The position numbers were made by a program, and so were the translations under genes. A DNA stretch of 64,000 nucleotides from Toxotes chatareus (lineage: Eukaryota > Chordata > Actinopteri > Toxotidae): the NCBI GenBank assembly GCA_016801885.1, contig CM028891.1, positions 11,391,517 to 11,455,516 on the forward strand, read 5' to 3'. Positions 35,488 through 53,957 of this stretch are shown piece after piece (within the stretch, counting starts at the first letter, position 1; the number at the start of each line of letters is the position of its first letter). The notes beneath the pieces were generated by a model that worked only from the letters and a program-made list of their open reading frames with translations, ran no database searches and was not told where the DNA came from.

Positions 35488-36590
35488 TTTGACAAAAAAC
35501 TCCCTGCTCAGCGACTCCTCTGGCCTCAAGTGATTTCGCTTCTCTTCAGACTGAGGGACTAGATGGGGAGGTGCCTGCTTTTACTCGCTCTGCCTCTGGT
35601 AAGCTCTCTGAAACCAGGGCTTTTTGTTGCATCATCCTCCTCCAGGAAGCTCAGAAAAAAAATTCATTCATTCTGCCATAAATGTGAGTCCAAGTCAAAC
35701 TGCTGGGATTCTTTTGACCCTCTATTATCTGTGTGGCGCAAACAGCAGATTACAAATAGCGCTACATTTTGCACAGATGCCCAGAAATTTGATTCAGCAC
35801 TAATGTATTTAGGAATATGTAACCATGACCTGAGTACAACATAAACTAAAACAACAAGGATGTTAAAACTATACAGGGGCCCTTTGCAGCATTAATAATA
35901 ATGCAAGAGCCACATCAGATGATACTGTATTTTAGTAGTGCATATACCTAAACACTTTTTTTTTTACATTTACCCTTGGGACCCTGAGCTACTTGCTCAC
36001 TTTACCCAGTTATTCTGCCATTGACATTGGACATTAAGTCTGAATTTCCACATTGTTACTGTGCAATGGTGTTGATCTTTGGTTGACAACTACTGATTTT
36101 TTTTTTTTTTTTTATTATCTAGTTAATTGTAGTTATTTCCCACAGATTTGTTTAAAAATGAAAATACCCTCTGCCTCATTCATGTAAGCACAGTAGGTGG
36201 AGTTAGTATCAAGCATGAGGAGGTGTAAGGTCTTACTCAAGTGCCAGGGGACTCCCCGTAGAGCTTCCTGTTTATGATGAACCATCTAATGCCACCTAGA
36301 GGTTAAAGTTAACCCTCATTGTTTAAAAAGCTGCAGCTAGTTCATCAGGGTATTTATGTAAGGTTACATATGATAAAGTAGCACACATTCCCCAAGCCTT
36401 TTAATGAACAGCTGAGGCTTTAACTCCTGTTGCCCTTTTTAATGGGCTAAATTTAAGTTACACATTTGAAAGCCCCTCGCCTCGTCTTATTTTGCAAGTG
36501 ATGGTGGAGACATTTGTGGTTGTACGTCACAACTCAATAGAAAACACTGCAGCTGATGCATATGCCCGTGTCCAGTAAGTGCTGGCTGTT
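35488..36590. other. Spacer between the two glycyl-tRNA synthetase genes
   Basis: About 1.47 kb separate the stop of the upstream copy (36953) from the start of the downstream copy (35487). This spacer must hold the 3' end of one gene and the promoter of the other. No TATA box was obvious. The minus-strand sequence just upstream of the downstream start does not resemble the presequence region of the other copy. A possible acceptor (tagtccctcag, ending near 35541) leaves open an upstream exon. Confidence 0.6.
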
Positions 36591-36596
36591 TTTATT
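36591..36596 (-). terminator. Candidate polyadenylation signal of the upstream glycyl-tRNA synthetase gene
   Basis: AATAAA on the minus strand lies about 357 bases after the stop codon at 36953, inside the spacer and before the next gene. Confidence 0.5.
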
Positions 36597-36952
36597 TGAA
36601 ACTGTTAAATATCTCAATCCAATCTGCCTGAAAACTGGAATGGTGGAGGCCTCCTTCCACTGACGACTCAAACAACCTGATTACATTTACTCCCTTTTAA
36701 ATCATATTGACATGGTCATACATGGATGAAATGTTGCTCGTCGAAGAAACAACAGTCCTGTGCAAGCTTTTTCCACAACTGTTAGATATGATGAATACAT
36801 GACATTTTTAGTGATTGCAGTGGTGTAGAACACAAGGAGGGCTCGGTGCACCACTATAGCTTATCACAATACAGTTGCAATATATTCTTCCTGGTGATGC
36901 ATATGCAACAAGTCTGTGGATTTTCATGGAGTGGCTGGCAGACGAGTGAGCT

Positions 36953-42696
<5,744 letters not shown>

Positions 42697-43194
42697 GGAC
42701 CGCCGTAATGCGAGAAGAGAAGAATGATGAAATCCCTGACAATAGGTAAACGCTGCTTCCGCTCCCCGCAAGCACTTTCGCTACGCGCCACAGGCTCTTG
42801 ACAATGTATCGGCAGATTCGCCACGAACGCAACCTAAACTAAAAATAATAATAACAATAATGATAAATTAATAATTGATTAATAAAAAAACAGTACTTAA
42901 TTACATTAAATTAACGGAAAAATTATGAGACTGAGTCAAATAACATTAAATTTGGACTTACTAGCTCAGAAGCATGATTTAACTTCCCACACGTTTGACA
43001 AACTAATTATGCTTCTTCTCACTTATGCAGTGAGGTGTCTTTCTTAAGACAGTGATAGCACTAGAGACAAGACAGAATCTTCCTATGATGAACTCACATC
43101 AGTTTATTTCACTTTCATGCACAGTTATCAGGACAGTAAATTCTGCTTGAACAGTATTTATTTATGGGTAAAAACTCCAGAAATACTTGTAGTA

Positions 43195-43275
43195 TTAAGA
43201 ATAAGAATAATCTTTATTGTCATTGCAAAATATGGGTTGTACAGTGCAACGGAATTTTGTTTTGGCTCTGTGAGA
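43195..43275. repeat. Short interspersed repeat fragment
   Basis: The words aataatctttattgtcattg and acagtgcaacggaattttgt match a tail sequence I recognise as repeated in fish genomes, probably the end of a retroelement. Family not assigned. Confidence 0.4.
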
Positions 43276-45803
43276 TGCTTGTAGTATCTAGAACAACTTT
43301 ATTGTCAAACCAACGCATAATGGTTTGTGGCCTTTAACGAGGTCAAGGCAGTAAAATAATACATGTTTATGCTTTGATTTCACAGGCATAGGTCTGGGTT
43401 TTTTAAAATGTCTTTTTCAAATCTCAGAAAAACATAACAGCCTTCCAGCAGTTTAGCTTCTTCTAAAACACCCCTGATTTCGCAGGGGAAAGACAAGATG
43501 TGACCTTTACTGTTTCAGTCATATCAATACTGCCTCAATGATAAATTTCCTGACATGTGATTGATGGTGGCTGGTGTCTCAAGGTCTTTTCAGTCAGTTC
43601 TTCCTCTCTTGAAACCAGCATGTCAGAGTCTGTTTATGTGCTACTGGATATGTGTCAAGTGTGTTTACTCGATAAGTTTCATTAATTCTGCGATCAAATT
43701 CCATTGATCCAATTGTCCTTTTTCACAAATGTCAAAATGTCCAAAGTATGATTACACGTGCATCATTCTGGAGGCTGTAGTTTGTGGTGCTGATAAATTG
43801 TTGAACACTGCTGCATTGAATTGTGGCATTAGACTGCAGCAGTTTTAGTTAAGTGTATTTAATATGTGTTACTTCATATTTCTAAATGTGCCCAAAATAA
43901 GCTGTATTGCAAATGGCCTCCAGAAGTTGAGACTCAGCATACTCCACAAGATGGCACCACAAGCAAACTAATGATTGTTTGTTTGTGCAGAACCTTTAAA
44001 ACCATCAGCTGTAAATGTCCAACTACAGCATTTTCCTGATTGCTCTGCGCAAAGAGTGGTCTGAGGAAACATTTAGCAACTAAATGCTTTGTTCACTGTA
44101 TTCACTCAGACCTTGTCTCTGTGCTGTTTGATGCTCATCAGATAGCACATACAGTTAGTTTTTAGCCTTTTTGCTGAAAGCAGCTGCATCCTTCAACAAA
44201 AACTGCGCTATGAAAGCAGAGAGAATGAATGAAGACAGTAAAGACAGAGGTTAGGAAATCAGACACAATGAGCTGAAATGCTGTAGATGGGAACGGCAGA
44301 GTTGGATGATCAGATTCTATGAATTTATCATTTAGAGTGACACCTTTTACATAAAGGTAGTCAGTCCTGCATTGTGTGAGCCTTTGTTGATATAAAAAAG
44401 ATTTGTCTATAGCAGCTTTAAATTCCTCAGATTGACCTTCTAATTGACCAGTTGGATTCATTTATTATTACCCGAAACCATTTATGAACAACTGAAAAGA
44501 TAAACAGTACAAAGGTATTTTTTACAAACCCAAAAGTTGTTTCCCATTAATTAGTTCCTTATATCTGATAATGACATAAAGCATCAAATTCTTAATGACC
44601 CCAAACACTTACCAAACATACACACAGACATATTTGTTGTAAAACTCTCATTCGTTTTTTCCCCCACTTCCTCCTCTTTCTCTTTTAAGAATTATTCATC
44701 TTATCAATGTAAAGCAACCCAGCTGTAGTTACACACGTCCTGTGTGTCATCAGATTTCAAGTGGCCATGCAGTCTTCACAGACACAGTAACCTGAGAGTG
44801 ACTGTCAAGTGCCACATAGAGACTGTGATTGTGCACAGTGGCTCAGAGACCTGTGTTGTGGTGTCAGCTGAGCACATATGTTATTGTAAACATCAGGACG
44901 GGGCACTGACCCACATCGAGAGCATCATGTCGGCCGGAAGATTACGTAGTAATTATGAGCAGCATCAACAGATGACAGCCTGCACTTACTGCTGTTTTCC
45001 TCTGGTCCATATGCCATCATACACTTGTCTCTCAGGTGGGGTCATTTAGGACTGTGCGAACCTCAGCTCCATTAAGGTGACAACAAAGTTGAAGAGGGAC
45101 GAACACTCAGACACATCACTGCTGGCAATGGACCAGAACACCACTTTATCTCCCTTGTTGTTATTCTACGGTCCACTGAGGCTGAAATAGCGTGGATAAT
45201 GTTTATCAGTGCATGTGGAGGGTGTAGGTCTCTGGTGCGCAAGAGGATATTAGATCAAGGGGTGGGGATGGGCTGCATGAAGTAAACACATACTGTAAAG
45301 GTTATTCATTGTTGGGGGAATGTCTCAGACTGGGAAAACAGCTGTTTATGGTTCTCTGTGGCTCTGGAGGAGACTTGCTAATGAGAAAATAACTGGTGAT
45401 GTTACTGTGATGTGATTGGGGTTACCTCAGGCATGGAAGGTGCTGCCAAAAATATGTATATCTGGTATGTCCCTAGATGTTATAGACCTGTGATACTTAA
45501 TCACTGGAAAACCCCTTTAAAATGTTATCTATCCTTAAACTTCACTTTATATTTTGTGTTTTTGGCATATGATTGAAGATGTGTGTAAAATTCCAAAGAA
45601 GTTGGCCAGAATTATATCCATTACTATATAAACTAATTAACAAACCCTTTGATTAGATCTGCTTGTAGATGTCATTTAGGACACCAATGTCATGTCCTCA
45701 GTGTTGTTTTAAGGGTTAGGGTAAAACACCGTTAGGACAAGTTCACATTGTCTAAGTACACATACATTTTACATTGAATGTGGATTTTTAAAACCTGGTT
45801 CAA

Positions 45804-45842
45804 ATATATATATATATATATATATGTGTATATATATATAAA
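45804..45842. repeat. (TA)n microsatellite
   Basis: Alternating TA with a single GTG interruption. Confidence 0.9.
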
Positions 45843-46655
45843 ACATTTGATATGTCCTCTTAAGCCTAAAATATTCTCCTCCAGAATTATAGTGCTGGCA
45901 TTTTTTTTAAAAAAAAAAAAAAAGGCTGTGAAACAGCATTAAGGTAATAGAGGAGATTAGCTTTTACCCTGTAATATATTTCTTAAAAGTTAAATATATG
46001 TAGAAAATGTGGAGGGGGAAAAACATTTTACAGAATTTGTTAGTGTGGGTGAGGTTGCACTGGTGGACTTTAGAAAAAAAAATATATGTGCCAAATATTT
46101 GCAACACCTTCTAAATAATTTTTGTACTATATATGTTTGGAAGCATCTGCCAACATATTCTCAGTTATGTTTTTAATTATTTTCTGTAAGTCTGTCCTGA
46201 GGTAAAAACGCTGTGTGTGAAATGTTTTCCCCCTCCAGTTTCTAAGGATAAGAAAGAACATCAACATGCAGAGAGCGGTGGGCGGACTGAGAGGGTTTTT
46301 CAGCCCGGGCTGAGACGGATAATAGCAACGTTGAAGGCGTGTTGTTGTAGTGAGCTTGCATGGTCCTGTGGCAGGAGGACGGTCGCCATCTCTGGGTAAA
46401 CACTGTAACCGTATCACGCAGTTGATATTGTAGTGTGTGGACTCAAGCCGGAGCGTACAGTAGCAGCAACAGCAGCAGCAGCAGTTAGAAGGCGGGGGCT
46501 ATGCTGCGTGCAACAACCACAGCGGACACACACGGCTTCAATGCAGGACTGACGCTTTGTTTGTCTCCTGCACATCGGACTGTCACCTCAGATGTTGGAC
46601 GCACTGTGGCCGCTTTTCCTCACTGACAGTTCGTCTTGTGTGTAAGCTCCGGGGA

Positions 46656-46879
46656 ATGGGACTGCATGCTTCGAATAAAATGGGATTTTAATGCTGCAAA
46701 CAGCGGACGCTCTAGCCTGTACACAGCCAGGGGACTGTAGTACACTTGGTAATGTTTACCAAGGAATAAAACGGTGTAGCCGAAGGTGCATAACATCTCG
46801 TTTCCATGGACAACACGTCCATAATAACACAGGTTGCAAATCCGAAAGAGGAGGAGAGCATTTCTTCAAGTCAAGATAA
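46656..46879 (+). other. Two upstream open reading frames in the probable ctdspl 5' leader
   Basis: uORF 1 runs 46656-46691 (11 codons plus stop; ATG in the strong context ggggaATGG). Its stop shares bases with the ATG of uORF 2 in the string TAATG at 46689-46693. uORF 2 runs 46691-46879 (62 codons plus stop), overlaps the ctdspl start at 46806 in another frame and ends two bases before the exon 1 end. This matters only if transcription starts upstream of 46656, which the sequence does not show. Confidence 0.45.
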
Positions 46880-49800
46880 AGGTAAGGCGCACAGAAATTT
46901 CAAATGTCATACACCGTTCTTGTTTTTTTTTTGTTTAAAATTCAGACATGTCTGAATTTTAATTTCCATCTATTTTGGCGCAGCCGTAGATTGTTTATAT
47001 TGCTCGGTGCCAATCTGATCTGCAGCCCTCAGTGCAGAGGGGATACTTGTCTCCGGACTGCAATAGCAAGCCACAGTATCGACGGAAAACCTCCATTGTT
47101 CAGCCGAAGAGAAACATTAAGAGCGAGAGCCCTCAGCCAGGCTGACACTAAATATTATATTATGAGTGCACAGGAACTTTATTGTCAGGAGGTTTATATT
47201 GTAACCTAACGGGATCTGCTTTTTAAAAATCATTTTTTCGACTTACAACATGTGATATTTTCTTATCTGTGCTGAGGGAGGTTGTTTTACTACAGGGGGC
47301 GGGTACTCTACTCCTTTTCCCTTGCACTGGCGACATCCCAGTATGCATCAGTGACACTGTAAAATGCCTGGTGTACTACCAATAACAAATCCCACCAAGG
47401 ATCATCCCTTAATCTGCAGTTTGGCCACGATACATGCAAGAAAACACATTTTTAAAAGTATTTAAATAGCAGCATATGTAATTGTACATGTGGAAGTGTC
47501 TTTATGAGCCTTGAAGAAGCAAGTTGCATGTTTATTAAGCCAAAAGCCAGGAAAAACACTGCATTCACATCTGTGTATTTTGTACATTTTGTCCATTTTA
47601 GAATAGAAGCATGACACTAAAGCACAAATGTGGGAGAATAGTGCCTCTACAGTAAAAACAGTGTTGTTTATCAGTATTATCTGGTCCATTGTGCAGTGCT
47701 TGGTGATAGTAAAACAATTATCATCAAATAGCTGACAGTGTATATGCACACTGTTAGAAATTTCCACCTCCAGCTGCTCAAAAAGTGCCTGAAAACAACA
47801 GCTCAACAGCTGCTCTACAGATTACAGAGGCTGAACGAAAACACATTTTCTCTCTGTTGTTTTGCACAAGAGTCGCCACTAACCATGTGGTGATGACATC
47901 AATGACAAATCCCCCTCATGAGTCAGGAGCTTTTCAGCTTCCATTAACTTTGAGAGGGGTTTTCACCAGGCTGTGCAGGCCAGTGACACTTTTTTTGAAC
48001 TCGAAGCAGAAAGGAAACTCCTGTATATTCAACTGTTTTCCATTTTGATTGGAGTTGACATAGCATATGTGATGTCTACACAAGAAAATCAGGCTGTGGA
48101 GTACTGTGGACACATACGTGGGATACACAGGTGTCCATGGGAGGGCATAGTTGTTTGGAGCTCAGGGCCCCGTCTACTACCCCACCACCACCCATCCCAC
48201 TGAGCCACAGGGTGCCTGGAGGCAAGAGGGACCACAACTTCCTGCTACACTCAATGCTCTGTGGGAAAAAAGGTCACCTTCCTGCATCACCCTCTGCTGA
48301 GCAACACTGACATCCATGAAGCGCTCTGACTCAGTGACCTCCCAGCCAGCGGCCATGAAATGAAGTGATAATCAAGATAATCTGGACTTGTTTGCTTTGA
48401 TAAGTGATTGGACACAAATGTAATTGAAGATCAGAAGAGAGGCTTTGATCAAACCTTTATTTTCACTACAGTAATGCAATTTCCTCGCTTGAAACCTCTC
48501 CAGGATTGACCTGCATGATCATGGTGACCAGAGAAATCGTGATTAATGTGACACCCAGAGTTTCCGATATTTTTTTCCCCATCATCAGCTTGCTTCAGTC
48601 TTGTGGTGTTGCCGTGATCATTAAAAACCATTTAGAAAAACAGCAGATATTCTGCTTTTTCAGGCTTTGCGCCACACTGGAGAGGAGTAGTGTCATCCAG
48701 GAAGCTTGTTAGAAGAAAAATAGAACTGTTGCTGTTTTTGCTTAATCACTTAGGACTAAGAATTCCCACACTGTCTGGTCTGCAAAATCCTGCTTGTCTT
48801 GAACAGCAAATCCCAGATGACGTTGAACCCGACAATTAATCTGGCAGGATAAAATCCAGGGTCAGCAGCTGACCAGAATGGACAACACACACACAGTCAG
48901 GCTCCTCAAATGGTTACTGTGACACACATACACACACAGTATCACCAGGGAGCTTCCTGAATGGAGTCCCTGCCCTTCACTACTGGCTCTGTCAAAGCAG
49001 ACAACAAACAGCACTTGTTGTCCAGGACAGTTACTCTGTGACCTGCTCGGGCTGCACTGAAGCCACAAATGATTACACATGCACACACTCACATGCTGAA
49101 TATTTCAGAACGCTGGCGGGCTATTTTCGGAGACCTATCAGTTTCATTCCAAGCGAAGACGTAGTAACTCATTAGAGCCAAGTTTTTTTAGACATTCGGT
49201 CAGGTGGAGATTATATCTTTATGCATTATGGATTATGTTAAATGAGGTAAGGGTTGAATCATGATGTGGGTGGTTTCTTTGTTCAAACAGAGGTACAAAG
49301 TCAACCATGTTATAATTCTGAAAGCTTTACAATTTTTAAATTTATGTTCTGCACTACAGGGTCGGTTTTGAATGTATGTTTTTTCTAATATTGTAAATAG
49401 TTGTGAACACATTCAGACAACATAAAGATAAAACAGCAATGCTGTGGTAATTTAAACCTAGTTACTTCACAGGAACCAGCACTGAAGCCGGGGAAAACAG
49501 CGTTTCTTGTCTCCAAACCCAAATTAGGCTTTTCATTTGGCAGCCGTTTACTTTTCAGGGTCTGATGCAATGAAGTGCAATGACTGGACTGACAACGCAC
49601 GAGCTGGAGTCACGGGCCGGCCAGCTTCAGTTAGGCTTTGCTCTGGTAACTTCACAGTCCAACAGGTATCAATGGACGAGCCATTTACCTTAATCAGATT
49701 ATCTCCAATCTGAGTTTAGCTCTTCACTCCTGCTGGGTGAGTGATGATAGACACTTAGACCAACACGCGCAGTAGTGATTGCTGAGTTCAACAGTGATTA

Positions 49801-52800
49801 TAACACTGATGATTTTTCTTTTGTGGTTCATTCACATTTACTATTCAATTTTAGCTATTGTAACCATGTAGGCATTGACATAATTTTTCCTTGAAATTTT
49901 AGGTAATCACTGCAAAATTTGTGCTACGCACATTTTTTTCGTCACTGGGTTGTTGGGCTTAATGATAATATAGAAACATGTTACCCTGTACAGTATTAAG
50001 CTGTATCATGCAATATATATATTTATGTTGTTAGTTTTGTGCATTTACTGACAATAAGAAAAATATAGAATATCAGAAGCCTAATTCTTCCGGTCTCCCA
50101 GTCTAGTCTTGTGCTGGGATACAGCTTGTGTGTGTTTGTGTCTTCCACACAGCTGCATATCTGTGGAATTTACCCTAGAGTCTGTGGAATAACTGTTTAC
50201 TTTTTTAAAATCTGTTTTTGGAGAAGAACAAGAAACACAAATTCTAATTTCTTTTGATTGCATGTTTGGTTTTTCTGGCTCAGGGGCTGAGGCTGAGTAA
50301 TATACATTCTCCTGAACAGACATAGTGTCATTCTCCCCTGTCATTACTCCAGTGACAGCTCAAGGCTGCAACAACAACGTAGACACCAAACTGTATATTT
50401 CACAGAGACTGTTAACCTCCAGTCTTTTTAAAACTCTGCGGTCAGTGTGCTCTACCTGTCTTACTGCACTTTTATGGTGATGAGCTGTATAATTTCAGTT
50501 GAAGCATAGACAAAGAGGAGCCACCAACCTTCAGATTTATGTATACTAATAGCAAACGACAAATATCATGATTCCCTCGAAGGCTGGTTGGTTAGAAAGT
50601 CTTTGCGCTGCCGGAAAGAAAATGAGAAGGAAAATGCTGAAACTGTAATTATATATTAATCTGGAGAAAGGCCTGTGATTATATGCACACTTGGCTTTTG
50701 AGGTTATTCCTGGAACTCGCTGCTGTACATTAATAAAGTGTTTATGATGTGTGGACCACACCTGCAGGGGTGTGCGCAGCACAGTTAGCGAGGGGAGCTA
50801 CTGTGAGTTTTGGCTGCCCTAGAGTTCCTGGCACAAGCTGCCACTCTGCTGTGTAAAGTGCTTTGCTGTCATGACCGTACTCAAAGGGTAGGGTAGAGGA
50901 CGACGACGGTCTTTTACTCGGTCATAGGTGACATAGATTTCTTTGATATATTTTGAGAATACAGTGTCTCATTCTCAAGTTGTCCACCTCTCTTGACAGT
51001 GTCATTGAACTGAATTGAATATTCGGGGGCACCATTTTGACTGAGAGAAAGAGGGAGAGAAAGGCTGGACTCAGTCCTCTGAAGTGCGGGTCCTTATTAC
51101 AGATTTATGAGCCTATTTCAGCCAATGCTGCTCAGAAAAGCTGATTATCTGCACCTCCAGGGAAGTGTTGGAGTGTTAGATGTTTCCCAGCACATCTTCA
51201 TTACTTCAGTCCAATACCATACTGGGCAGCTGAATGGGAAGAGTTGAATGTTTTTTCTTCCAAGCCTAAGCCCCTTGACTGATAAGCTTGTTAACTGTAT
51301 GTGCGGGATCGGCCCCCGCCTCAGCGTGCGCATGGACATGGCTGTGTCCATGGAACCCGGGGGATTGTATTCCTTTTACATTCATTCAAACCCACAGCAA
51401 GAAGCAACATAATGTTTTTACAGGTGTAAGTAGAAAATAAATGCATTGTTGTAGTAACTTTGTGCTGTTGTTGCCCTGCACAGAGCTTGTTTGGCATTGT
51501 CAGTAACCACAATGGACCTGCCAGCACTGAATTTCACATTATGTATGAGCTCATAAACAGTTAACCACCAGTAGTGGCTCCCTTAGGTGTTTGATGACTT
51601 GTCTGTGTCTTGTTTTAACTTGGATGCAGTGCCTTGGAGTTTTTGGGCAAAAATGATCCAATTAGACAGTGGCCCTCAATCTTGAATGTTACCTAATTTC
51701 AAAGAATCAAATAATCTTTAAAATATACCATTATTTTGATATCTGGAGGCTAGCTGAGTCCTTCTCTTTTGTGCATTTCCTCAGTGGTGGACATCAACTG
51801 TGACAACATTTTATAAAAATGAGTAATAATGGCTGGCAGAGTGTTTTTTTTTTTCTAGAGCCAATAAGGGTTATCTCTCGTGACACAGAACGCATTAGAA
51901 AGATTTATGCCAGATTTTCACATCCGCTCACAATAAAGATTCAAGTTAAAAATCAGCAAAGTGGCCCTTAATTAGGAGGCAGCCTGTAAATCTATGGATT
52001 GTGAGACACAATGAAGGAGATGCAATCGCACTGCAATCCTTCCTCTGAGAAGCCACAGGGGAAAATAGTGTGGGTTGACGCTTTCTTCACTCCTACACTG
52101 GCTGACTGTGAATACTTAAGCCTTCACTCAGAATGCTGTTTTAACTGGGAAAAAAAAAACAAGAGAAAGGAGTTCACATCACTCTTGTTCTGAAGTCCAT
52201 CCACTAACTTGCAGTTTAAAATAGACTGTTAACATCCTTTTACTTGTTTATAAATCCTGTCACAGACTGTATAGTCGATATGCTGCCAGTATGCCTCCAG
52301 TAGAGCCCTCACATCCACAGACACTCTGCTACAATCTGAACTTGAGGACCTGAACTCTGTGATAGTCTCCCTGTGGGTCTGACCCGAGGACAGTTTAAAG
52401 TGGAAGATCTGAATGCTTTCAACGCTGGCACCAGTAACTGAAAATGCTGCATTCAAATTCTTAATGAAGTGCTCATTTTGCAGCCTGTCAGTGTAATGTT
52501 TTTATATGTTATAGTTATTCTCACTAATGCATTATCGTGTATCATTTTAATGTTGTTGCTGGTTAAAGGGTGGCCGATTTTAATTTGCATGCTGTCGGGT
52601 AGTTTAATCCATAACAAGGCGTCGCATTTCATCAGTTGAATATGCTTTGCATGAAAAATCTTAATCTGCAAATCTATCAGATAAATGTAGTTAAAAAAAT
52701 GTATGAAAGTACAGAAATGTAGAAAACATACTTCCTGGCACCACTGACTGACTGTTAGTATCAAGTTCTTGTCAGAGAAAGTGCTGCAGGTCTCGAGAGT

Positions 52801-53883
52801 CACATGAGGACATGTTCCTGTTTCTATTCCTGTTCATACCAAGAGTTTCACTCTTACATTGTTACAAGATGATGATAGGTTGGCCTACAGTACACTATTT
52901 AAATTTTGCTGTAATTTATGCAGCTAATGGTTTGCATCAAAATGATTTTTTTTTTAAATAATTTCAAATGCTTATATTTATACATCTTCTTATATAATAT
53001 ATAATGCCCTGTGATTGGTTTGTTTCAAGAAATATGGAAGATGCACAACAAAAACGTATAATTCTGCAAGTGTTTTGCCCTGTTACTTGGTTCTGCTGCA
53101 CAGTAAGGTTTGGGTTTTTCTGGGCCTCTTTACATCTGTGTGCTTTGGACTGTATGTTTGACGGCATTGTGGGATGTTTTATGTTCAAACGTGGCCTCAA
53201 GTGTAACTCACTGTGCTGTGGTTGCTTGTTTTGGAGCAAACAGCGTTTCAAAACGAAAGTGAAGAGACCATTACAGTAACAGTTCAAGCAAATTCTTTAT
53301 AAGATGATGGTCTACCCCGTGGACCTCCCTCCTGATCGGTTGTGATTGCGTTGTAGTAATGTTGTTTATATTGATTTGAATGTGGAAAATATACATTTTA
53401 GTGCAAGATAACAGAGAAATTCTATTTATTTTTGACTTAAAGAAACCCCAGCAGACTGAGGCATTGTATTATATCCAATCTCAACTTTTGGTTTGATTGA
53501 CTGCAACCATCAGTGACTCTCAACTCAACGACCGACACTCTGGTTCCTCTGGTGCATGCTTGTCATGCTTATCTTTAAATGCACAGTGTTGTTGTGGGAT
53601 TACATCACTCTGCCTTTCCTGTATATCTTGACACATTCAGTGGCTGTGAATGAGTGAAGACCATTTATTGATGCTCCAAAAGTCACAGTCCCTTTGGAGC
53701 ACGAGATGCAGCAGCCTGGATGCTGCTTCTCTAAAGCCTGCTTCTGACGGGACGGGACTGTTGAGCGCGGACTCGGACAGGCCACGGGCTAGGATTAATT
53801 GAGCATCCATTCAGCCAAACGGACGTTGTCAAAACAGATCAATACAGTCAGAGAGAAAGGTAGGGGTCAAGGAAGGAGGAGTG

Positions 53884-53957
<74 letters not shown>

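Larger units (their letters stand above)
42697..46655. other. Intergenic region between the synthetase pair and ctdspl
   Basis: The first hundred or so bases should be the promoter of the upstream synthetase gene; they contain several CpGs and no TATA box. Further right lie a short interspersed repeat (43195-43275), a (TA)n tract (45804-45842) and, from about 46430, GC- and CAG-rich sequence that leads into the ctdspl first exon. An open frame on the minus strand at 44162-44461 has no recognisable similarity. Confidence 0.6.

Noticed and set aside
35563..35844. Plus-strand frame beginning MGRCLLLLALPLVSSL, signal-peptide-like and followed by gtaagc
   Set aside because: It overlaps the leader of the downstream synthetase gene on the other strand, no second exon could be found, and hydrophobic runs after an ATG arise often by chance.
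42697..42771. Longer N-terminus of the upstream synthetase, starting at 42771
   Set aside because: The codon at 42771 is TTG, not ATG; the first ATG in frame is at 42696.
44162..44461. A 99-codon minus-strand frame (MNPTGQLEGQSEE...)
   Set aside because: No similarity that I recognise, no splice signals that extend it, and length within the range expected by chance.
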